Shown: positions 5,109 through 9,894 of the stretch, piece by piece
How positions within the stretch are numbered: position 1 is the stretch's first letter
How the letters are laid out: each line of letters begins with the position of its first letter
Virus record (IMG/VR): IMGVR_UViG_3300029319_000397
Coordinates: 1-27,097 of that record
From: a virus
Length of the DNA stretch: 27,097 bases
Direction: 5' to 3' (one strand)
Translations under genes and position numbers: made by a program
The notes under the pieces: model-generated
What the model was told of the DNA's origin: nothing
The model's database searches: none
What the model saw: only the letters and a program-made list of their open reading frames with translations

Positions 5109-5501
5109 TCAGGTTTCCGTGCAGCGCGCGCCAGCCAGGATCAGGATCTCTTTAACTATAGAGGCCATAGAGCCATTAATCTTTAAACGGGAAACGGGAA
5201 TTACGGAATTTGGCTCACGGATCACGAGAAGTTTGAGCTCTCTCTGCTTAGGTGCCAGATGCAGAATAAAACTTTTGCCACCAGCTTTATGTCTTTTAAG
5301 ATGCCAATTAATTTGGAACTTTGATAAGCCATAATTCTTAGCATCATTACATTTTAATTCTAACCAAAATTCTATGCCGTGCATAACACAGTTAACATCA
5401 GGGATTCCGTTGACTGTAGCAGATTCAATCCTAATGAAATGCCAATGTTTTTCTTTCTTTTGAACTTGGTTAAGGTAAGACCACAATTGTGATTCTTTCA
5501 T
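5109..5501 (-). CDS. VRR-NUC / PD-(D/E)XK endonuclease, possible Holliday-junction resolvase
   Basis: A 130-aa nuclease of the size of phage endonucleases that process branched DNA before packaging. The catalytic signature is visible: NGIPDVN with Asp35 and, after a short hairpin, WLELKC with Glu48 and Lys50. FQINWHLK follows, with the Gln63 typical of VRR-NUC proteins. The ATG at 5501 overlaps the terS stop (ATGA), so the two are coupled, which fits a packaging or recombination role. From about residue 95 onward the codons are those of junction repeat D (5122-5209), including the GCGCGCGCC block next to the stop. The tail from about EPNSVIPVSR to the end may therefore be a repeat-derived extension and not part of the ancestral fold. 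Confidence 0.85.
   Translation of the reverse strand: MKESQLWSYLNQVQKKEKHWHFIRIESATVNGIPDVNCVMHGIEFWLELKCNDAKNYGLSKFQINWHLKRHKAGGKSFILHLAPKQRELKLLVIREPNSVIPVSRLKINGSMASIVKEILILAGARCTET
5122..5209. repeat. Junction repeat D, overlapping the 3' end of the nuclease gene
   Basis: The 12-mer GCGCGCGCCAGC (5124-5135) is identical to 4399-4410 in repeat C. TTTAACTATAG follows, and then the pair ACGGGAAACGGGAATTA (5187-5203). The order of parts is the same as in A, B and C. Unlike them it is translated, forming the last third of the nuclease at 5109-5501. Confidence 0.65.
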
Positions 5502-6022
5502 TCTACTTTTTCTGGTGTAATGTCTATTATATTTTTTGAATCATTGATTTTATTTTCAAGTTCTTTTAGTCTTTGTTCTAATTTTTCTCTGCTCATTCCC
5601 TCTAATGTTGTATGAGCTATCTCTTTTTTGTCAACAAATTGTCCTGCTAACTGACCTGATCTAAATTCTGCATTTATAGCTCCTGTATATTGTCCTTTTT
5701 GTTCAGCTCCATCACGCAACCTATCAAATATTTTATATCTTCTTAGTTTATCTTTTTCGTACTTTGCTGTCTCCTCTGCAAGTTTTATTTCTAGATATCT
5801 AGCAACATGTGGATTCTTATTTGGGTTCAATAATTTACTTGCCATAACCATAGTGGCATCTTTTTTTTCTTCTGAGCCATAACCTGCTTTTATTGCAGCT
5901 TCCACTTGTGATATTTGACCCCATTGACTGACAAGTATTTCAACAAACTTTTTTTGCTTATATGTCAAGTCATCAATTGTCTTTAATATATTTTTTTTCG
6001 CTGGCATATCATTATTATACAC
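5498..6022 (-). CDS. terS: Terminase small subunit
   Basis: A 174-aa protein that should recognise the packaging site and load TerL. The N-terminal LTYKQKKFVEILVSQ and SQVEAAIKAGYGSEEKKDATMVMASKLLN form the helix-turn-helix region typical of Terminase_2 family small subunits. LNPNKNPHVARYLEIKLAE and a charged, probably coiled C-terminal helix (MSREKLEQRLKELENKI) for oligomerisation follow. I keep the GTG at 6022 because GAGG stands 5 nt upstream. The ATG at 6007 gives a protein five residues shorter. It is followed by the nuclease with a 4-nt overlap. About 300 nt of leader separate it from a promoter-like site at 6310-6359. Confidence 0.9.
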   Translation of the reverse strand: MYNNDMPAKKNILKTIDDLTYKQKKFVEILVSQWGQISQVEAAIKAGYGSEEKKDATMVMASKLLNPNKNPHVARYLEIKLAEETAKYEKDKLRRYKIFDRLRDGAEQKGQYTGAINAEFRSGQLAGQFVDKKEIAHTTLEGMSREKLEQRLKELENKINDSKNIIDITPEKVE

Positions 6023-6101
6023 ACATACCTCTTACTTAGAACTTTTTTTTTAAAAAAAAATTGTATTTTTTGCCCATAAGGACTAAGGTCTATTGTTATT
6101 T

Positions 6102-6189
6102 TTCCTACTTTTTGGGAAAAATTCCTAGTTTTTTCCTAAAACTTTTTCTCTGTAATACTATGTTTTCTGCTACTTTTCCTAGTTTCCTA
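6102..6189. repeat. AT-rich leader with five TTCCTA repeats upstream of terS
   Basis: TTCCTA occurs at 6102, 6122, 6133, 6176 and 6184. Two of the neighbourhoods form an imperfect direct repeat (TTCCTAGTTT, CCTAAAACTTTT, CTATGTT). GGAA-AAA-TTCC is palindromic at 6115-6125. The whole stretch 6023-6309 has long A and T runs and no gene I can support. It could be an operator array, an origin-like iteron region or a packaging-site candidate because it precedes terS. Confidence 0.5.
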
Positions 6190-6309
6190 AAACTTTTGCT
6201 ATGTTCTGTGTATTTTTAAAAAAAAGTTGTAAGGGCTGGGTATATGAAAATTTTGGGAAAATGGAAAAAAGATGTTGTATTATGACAGTTTTTAGGATAC
6301 AAGTGTTGT

Positions 6310-6359
6310 GTAGGGTAAAGTTGTTTAACACACCATTCTACCTTTCCCCTTTACCCTAC
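6310..6359 (-). promoter_or_regulatory. Promoter-like site framed by an 11-bp inverted repeat
   Basis: A perfect inverted repeat (GTAGGGTAAAG at 6310-6320, its complement at 6349-6359) encloses, on the minus strand, TAGAAT (6340-6335), 2 nt and TGTGTTAAAC (6332-6323). This is the fourth copy of the 10-mer that marks the cassette starts, but with 2 nt instead of 5 nt after the -10 and no good -35. The arrangement could be a repressor operator over the terS promoter or an RNA hairpin at the end of the upstream gene, whose stop codon lies in the right arm. Confidence 0.5.
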
Positions 6360-6832
6360 TATACAATTTTCGATAAAGCCTGAGTAAACAAAGTGGTTAT
6401 AAAATCTGTAGAACTTTGAACCACAGCAGGTCTCATTTTATTAAGTTCTATTCTATATAATTTTCTTTTTGTTCTTTCACTAGCTAACATTTTTTTGTAC
6501 AGTCTATCATATTTGTACCAGGCAATTTGTTTCATAGAAAATTTAACTACTCTATTTTTTACAGCTTCTATATAACAACTTCTCATTGTATCGCAATCTA
6601 ATTTACCATAATCACAAACTGTTTCAAAAGCATCGTGATCCATAATCCAGTTGTGTGATCTACATTTTATTAAACTAGATTTTCTATCAGAATGCACAAT
6701 AAGACAATCTTCAACTGCATTAACTAATACTGCTCTCCATAATTTTTCTTCTGGTTGTAAATTGTCGTAACTTAAAACAGCTCTTGCAAACTTATAACCC
6801 ATTTTTTTTAAAAATTCTGGAGAGATACTCAT
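6359..6832 (-). CDS. Conserved unknown phage protein
   Basis: A 157-aa basic protein. The segment LQPEEKLWRAVLVNAVEDCL, followed by RSHNWIMDHDAFETVCDYGKLDCDTMRS, matches a pattern I know from small phage proteins in which a helix LWxAVxxxAxxD is followed by a WIxxxD-FxxVC-Y block and one more helix. They have no firm function, though regulation has been suggested for some. The C-terminal third is rich in Lys and Arg (KMLASERTKRKLYRIELNKM) and could contact nucleic acid. It starts directly at the stop of the preceding gene (TAG then ATG). Confidence 0.8.
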   Translation of the reverse strand: MSISPEFLKKMGYKFARAVLSYDNLQPEEKLWRAVLVNAVEDCLIVHSDRKSSLIKCRSHNWIMDHDAFETVCDYGKLDCDTMRSCYIEAVKNRVVKFSMKQIAWYKYDRLYKKMLASERTKRKLYRIELNKMRPAVVQSSTDFITTLFTQALSKIV

Positions 6833-7078
6833 CTAATGACCAAATTTTTTAATCAACCCCGATAATAACTGACCATATTTTTTTGAGAAGTTAGACATCT
6901 GAGGTATATCGTGAGCTTTTTCAAATACTTTGTAATCTTCATATATACCCTCAATAAACTCATTTCTTTCTTCGTGAGTCATTTTTGCTGGGTCTATAAT
7001 TTCAACATCCTCATCATCAAAAAAATCATCCCAAAATCTTTTATCATTTGTCATTCTATTATCATATGTTTTCGACAT
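6833..7078 (-). CDS. Small acidic unknown protein
   Basis: An 81-aa protein with ATG at 7078 behind AAGG, one nucleotide after the preceding stop. It is acidic in the first half (RFWDDFFDDEDVEIIDP) and helical in the second (EFIEGIYEDYKVFEKAH, then a basic LLSGLIKKFGH). No family was recognised. The zero-gap arrangement with genes on both sides places it in the small-gene operon running 9620 to 6359. Confidence 0.7.
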   Translation of the reverse strand: MSKTYDNRMTNDKRFWDDFFDDEDVEIIDPAKMTHEERNEFIEGIYEDYKVFEKAHDIPQMSNFSKKYGQLLSGLIKKFGH

Positions 7079-7079
7079 T

Positions 7080-7337
7080 TTATTTTCTACCTTTTATTAC
7101 ATTAAATTTATAAATATTATTTTTAGTATTGACATCGTCACTTGATACCCTAGCTCTATCTTTTGTGCCCATTCTGTACCAAACATCAATCATTTTTTTA
7201 TGTAGCGTACCATCTTCGTTAAAATTTACACCATTCGACATAGCATATATATAATCCATTACGATTTTATAATCTTTTTTGTTTAAATTATTTGATAAAA
7301 TTTTTAATATTTTATCTGTTTCTGTATGTTCTGACAT
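7080..7337 (-). CDS. Small unknown protein
   Basis: An 85-aa protein with ATG at 7337 behind AGGGG. It overlaps the last 26 nt of the HNH gene. Features are a helical N-terminal part (ETDKILKILSNNLNKKDYKIVMDYIYAM) and a basic C-terminus ending KFNVIKGRK. I recognise no domain. Confidence 0.65.
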   Translation of the reverse strand: MSEHTETDKILKILSNNLNKKDYKIVMDYIYAMSNGVNFNEDGTLHKKMIDVWYRMGTKDRARVSSDDVNTKNNIYKFNVIKGRK

Positions 7338-7740
7338 ATACGACCCCTATTTTAATTGTTAAACTACCTGGCCGTGCTTCGTGTTTCGTGTTTCGTTTGT
7401 TCTTCATTCTTCTATGCCCTAAACTAAAAGTTTTTGTTTGTGAATTACAGTTAGGACATAAGAATCGTAAGTTCTGTAATCTATTATCGTTATTTACACC
7501 ATTAATATGGTCTAGGACTAAAGTCAAGGATTTACTTTGCCAGTATGGTTTCAACCCACACACAGCACATACGTAAGGAAGCAACCCTTCCATAAGTATA
7601 CGTTCTTTGACTCTATGTCTAGGGTGCGATGAGTTAGATACAAAAACCTTTCGATTGTGTATCTTTCGCATACGGATCTTGGTAGCCAGAGACATTTTTA
7701 TCCCTTTGTTCCACGCTTTTACCAACGTTTGTTTCTCCAA
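7312..7740 (-). CDS. HNH homing-type endonuclease
   Basis: A 142-aa HNH protein. The zinc-bound core is complete: YVCAVCGL (about 56-63), LVLDHINGVNNDNRLQNLRFLCPNCNSQT (about 74-102) with the DH pair, the central Asn of NDNRLQNL and a second CxxC. The N-terminal WNKGIKMS resembles the NUMOD3-type DNA-contact motif of homing enzymes, which supports the long form starting at a TTG at 7740. A shorter form starts at ATG 7695 behind AAAGGGAT. The gene overlaps its upstream neighbour by 107 nt (62 nt in the short form) and its downstream neighbour by 26 nt, as expected of a mobile gene inserted into a compact operon. Confidence 0.85.
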   Translation of the reverse strand: MEKQTLVKAWNKGIKMSLATKIRMRKIHNRKVFVSNSSHPRHRVKERILMEGLLPYVCAVCGLKPYWQSKSLTLVLDHINGVNNDNRLQNLRFLCPNCNSQTKTFSLGHRRMKNKRNTKHEARPGSLTIKIGVVYVRTYRNR

Positions 7741-7840
7741 TATGACCTGATGAATTACACTCGCAGCATTGAATAATTTTACGAGCTATAACAACATACC
7801 CATTCCCTTTACATACTTCACACACAATATATTTTTTCAC
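7634..7840 (-). CDS. Small zinc-finger protein with DnaJ-like cysteine motif
   Basis: A 68-aa protein starting with GTG at 7840, overlapping the stop of the preceding gene (GTGA) behind AAAGGAAT. Residues 7-33 carry CEVCKGNGYV and then QCCECNSSG, which is half of a DnaJ-type zinc finger (two CxxC knuckles with the following Gly residues). Such free-standing modules are common as small phage proteins, and their partners are unknown. The C-terminal half is polar and runs into the HNH gene in another frame, so its original C-terminus may have been replaced when the HNH gene arrived. Confidence 0.7.
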   Translation of the reverse strand: MKKYIVCEVCKGNGYVVIARKIIQCCECNSSGHIGETNVGKSVEQRDKNVSGYQDPYAKDTQSKGFCI

Positions 7841-8037
7841 GATATTCCTTTCAATAAATTATTTTTATATTTTTCAAACGACACATTTTCTTTTTCTGCT
7901 CTAAATCTCATATGATCTATGATTAATTTTTCAACAAAAGCTCCTGGTTTTCTAAAATTCTGCATACATAAAGCTTTCAACAGTTGATGTGTTTCTTCGT
8001 TGACAGCTATATTTTTTTTGCTAGAAAGTTGGCTCAT
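7837..8037 (-). CDS. Small ribbon-helix-helix-like protein
   Basis: A 66-aa basic protein with ATG at 8037 behind AAGGAG. NIAVNEETHQLLKALCMQNFRKPGAFVEKLIIDHM has the layout of a ribbon-helix-helix DNA-binding domain: a short strand, helix A (ETHQLLKALCMQ), a turn, and helix B (GAFVEKLIIDHM). It may be a small transcriptional regulator. No toxin partner is next to it. The start lies inside the last codons of the upstream gene. Confidence 0.65.
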   Translation of the reverse strand: MSQLSSKKNIAVNEETHQLLKALCMQNFRKPGAFVEKLIIDHMRFRAEKENVSFEKYKNNLLKGIS

Positions 8038-8200
8038 ACATTTCTCCTTTCTTTATTAAATCCTCATAATGTTTTATTTGTTTTAAAATAGGCATAATGT
8101 TATCAACATTACCCTCCCACTCTGCATCAGATAGTTTTCTATACCATCTTTTGAGTTCTTTTTCACAACTTACAAGTCGTACATCCATTAAACTACACAT
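8021..8200 (-). CDS. Small unknown protein
   Basis: A 59-aa protein. I chose the ATG at 8200 because AGGAGG stands just upstream. The in-frame ATG at 8230 would lie inside the preceding gene without a ribosome binding site. The sequence is mostly two charged helices (SCEKELKRWYRKLSDAEWEG and IMPILKQIKHYEDLIKKGE), a likely helical hairpin or coiled coil. No family was recognised. Confidence 0.7.
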   Translation of the reverse strand: MCSLMDVRLVSCEKELKRWYRKLSDAEWEGNVDNIMPILKQIKHYEDLIKKGEMYEPTF

Positions 8201-8211
8201 ATTACCCTCCT

Positions 8212-9060
8212 TTAATCGTGACAAAAACAAGCATCATCAGCTTGATCATATTCAAACAAATCCATTTGTCGTTGTGTTATTTCACGCAAAACCTCGTAAC
8301 TTGGTCTATCTTTTCTAAAGTATGCAGCTCTATCATTTCCTGTACCAAGTTTTTTACTTTCCATATTTATCCACCAATCTGCCAACTTAGGATCTGATTT
8401 TATAATATTAAGTAACGTATTTTTACCCTTCAAAAAGCATAAGTCACAGTTACCTTGAGGTGTTTTACCACCGATGTTTGGTAATCGTAAATCAAAATTA
8501 TTGTTTGTCCAATATTTAAAAACATCTCTTACACTTTTTTTTGCTTCATACAATGGTGCTTTCGTTTCCCATCTTTCTTTTTTATTTCTATTGTGTATTC
8601 TAGCTACTCGGTGTGACTCATCGTAGCGTAAACCGACATAACTGTTCCAATGTTCAAAACCTTTGTACCCCATACAATAACCACGCATTGCTTTTATTTT
8701 TAAATATGAAGTGCAGTATCGTGTGACAGGATTGGGTAGAAATCTTTTTTCATTAATAAGTTTTTCGTAAGGTTCCCCGTTCCGTGATGCGCTGTTATGG
8801 TTTACAATATGTATTTTATGTTCAGCGTCTTTATCATATTCAACCCACACGATTGGTACTGACCATTGCTGGCTACACTCTTCAACAAAATCTAAAGTCT
8901 GAGGCATTTCTTTTCCTGTGTTTGCAAACACTACAGGTAGATCATCTGGTAATTTATTATCATAAGCATCTAATATCTTACGTAACATATAACCAGATGT
9001 TCTCCCTCCAGAAAAGTTAATCACTCCTGGTGTTTCTAATCTAAATATTTCCTTCGTCAT
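8212..9060 (-). CDS. PAPS reductase-like ATP pyrophosphatase (PP-loop family)
   Basis: A 282-aa protein with ATG at 9060 chosen for the GGAGG 8 nt upstream. A longer form from 9081 lacks a site. The PP-loop is NFSGGRTSGYM (residues 15-25), followed by VFANTGKEMPQTLDFVE (44-60) as in CysH/DndC-type enzymes. GLRYDE (143-148) is also a family motif. Cysteines at RYCTSYLK (116), NCDLCFLKGK (205, 208) and the C-terminal CFC (278, 280) could hold an iron-sulfur cluster. The family adenylates substrates in sulfur or base chemistry. In phages these proteins are common but mostly unassigned. No Dnd partner genes are near, so sulfur assimilation, nucleic acid modification or a host-metabolism role all remain open. 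Confidence 0.85.
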   Translation of the reverse strand: MTKEIFRLETPGVINFSGGRTSGYMLRKILDAYDNKLPDDLPVVFANTGKEMPQTLDFVEECSQQWSVPIVWVEYDKDAEHKIHIVNHNSASRNGEPYEKLINEKRFLPNPVTRYCTSYLKIKAMRGYCMGYKGFEHWNSYVGLRYDESHRVARIHNRNKKERWETKAPLYEAKKSVRDVFKYWTNNNFDLRLPNIGGKTPQGNCDLCFLKGKNTLLNIIKSDPKLADWWINMESKKLGTGNDRAAYFRKDRPSYEVLREITQRQMDLFEYDQADDACFCHD

Positions 9061-9316
9061 CTGTGACCTCCATCTTTGCATCTATCTCTTGAAATACTAA
9101 AGCTCTTGCTGTATTCATACCAAACAAAGGATTTATTAAACCATTTGAAGGATCAACAATTTCTATCTTTTTTAACTCATCCATTTTTTCCTCCAGGTCC
9201 AGGTCACTTGTCGGTTGACCACCATAATCATAATGATGTGTTTCGTGTAAAATATCATCTATTCTTTTTACTATATTATGAAAGTGTTTACTTTTACTTC
9301 TAAATTTATATTGCAT
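9041..9316 (-). CDS. Small acidic unknown protein
   Basis: A 91-aa protein whose ATG lies within the last codons of the upstream gene (11-nt overlap) and whose 3' end overlaps the next gene by 20 nt. The N-terminus is basic and His-rich (YKFRSKSKHFHNIVKRIDDILHETHHYDYGG). The rest is acidic (SDLDLEEKMDELKK, EVTDDEGNI). The block INPLFGMNTARALVFQEID is the most conserved-looking part. I do not recognise a family. Confidence 0.7.
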   Translation of the reverse strand: MQYKFRSKSKHFHNIVKRIDDILHETHHYDYGGQPTSDLDLEEKMDELKKIEIVDPSNGLINPLFGMNTARALVFQEIDAKMEVTDDEGNI

Positions 9317-9620
9317 ACTTTGCTCCTTGTGCTGTCGTTAAATTTTTTTCGTTAGTTTCATAATATACTATATCATTACGTTTGTAATTCTCGACTAGCA
9401 CAGGTTCGTTTACTAATACACCCATACCTTTTTTCTGGTTTCCCTGAAGTATCTTCACCCACATTTTTTCTTTGGCTATTTTATTTTTACCTTGCTCTTC
9501 AATAAAATAACAATACACGTGATATTTGTCATACTTTTCTTGCTCTTTAATTTTAAAATACAACTCTTCTCCGTGTTCTTCACAGGTAAATACTACATTT
9601 TCTTTTGGTTCTTTCATCAT
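9306..9620 (-). CDS. DUF2314-like phage protein
   Basis: A 104-aa protein starting at ATG 9620 behind AAAGGATGG. The segment EKMWVKILQGNQKKGMGVLVNEPVLVENYKRNDIVYYE matches the DUF2314 pattern as I remember it: a MWV strand, a Gly-hydrophobic-Asn-Glu-Pro turn, then a hydrophobic stretch ending in an xGD/ND-V motif. The domain is a small beta-rich fold of unknown function. It is the first gene of the minus-strand small-gene operon and has a promoter-like TTGACT/CATAAT upstream. Confidence 0.75.
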   Translation of the reverse strand: MMKEPKENVVFTCEEHGEELYFKIKEQEKYDKYHVYCYFIEEQGKNKIAKEKMWVKILQGNQKKGMGVLVNEPVLVENYKRNDIVYYETNEKNLTTAQGAKYAI

Positions 9621-9643
9621 TCCATCCTTTCTCTGTATATATT

Positions 9644-9712
9644 ATTATGTATAAATATATATTAAAGTCAAGGGTTATTGACAAAACATATATTATTTTA
9701 TATGAATATAAT
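9644..9712. promoter_or_regulatory. Divergent promoter region between 9620 and 9724
   Basis: For the minus strand, TTGACT (9671-9666), a 16-nt spacer and CATAAT (9649-9644) precede the gene at 9306-9620. For the plus strand, TTGACA (9678-9683), a 17-nt spacer and TATGAA (9701-9706) precede the gene at 9724-9894. The two -35 elements are 6 nt apart, so RNA polymerase could probably occupy only one at a time. Confidence 0.65.
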
Positions 9713-9723
9713 AAGGAGTTTAT

Positions 9724-9894
9724 ATGCAAGAATTACTTGATAAAAAAACTGCTCTTGAAAAAAAATGGACTGATACATACGCAGAAAAAGGTGTATATTC
9801 TACTGATATGATAGCTATAGATAAAGAAATAAATAAGGTAAGACAACTTATTATTATAGAAGATATCAGAAGAGCAAAAAAAGATATTAAGTAG
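9724..9894 (+). CDS. Small plus-strand unknown protein
   Basis: A 56-aa open frame on the plus strand: MQELLDKKTALEKKWTDTY at the N-terminus, then STDMIAIDKEINKVRQLIIIED, ending RRAKKDIK. It has a textbook AAGGAG 5-6 nt before the ATG and a TTGACA-type promoter just upstream, so it is likely to be real despite its size. It is almost entirely charged helix, consistent with a helical hairpin. The last 8 nt overlap the 3' end of the polymerase gene, convergent. Transcription past the stop would be antisense to DNA polymerase. No family was recognised. Confidence 0.75.
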   Translation: MQELLDKKTALEKKWTDTYAEKGVYSTDMIAIDKEINKVRQLIIIEDIRRAKKDIK

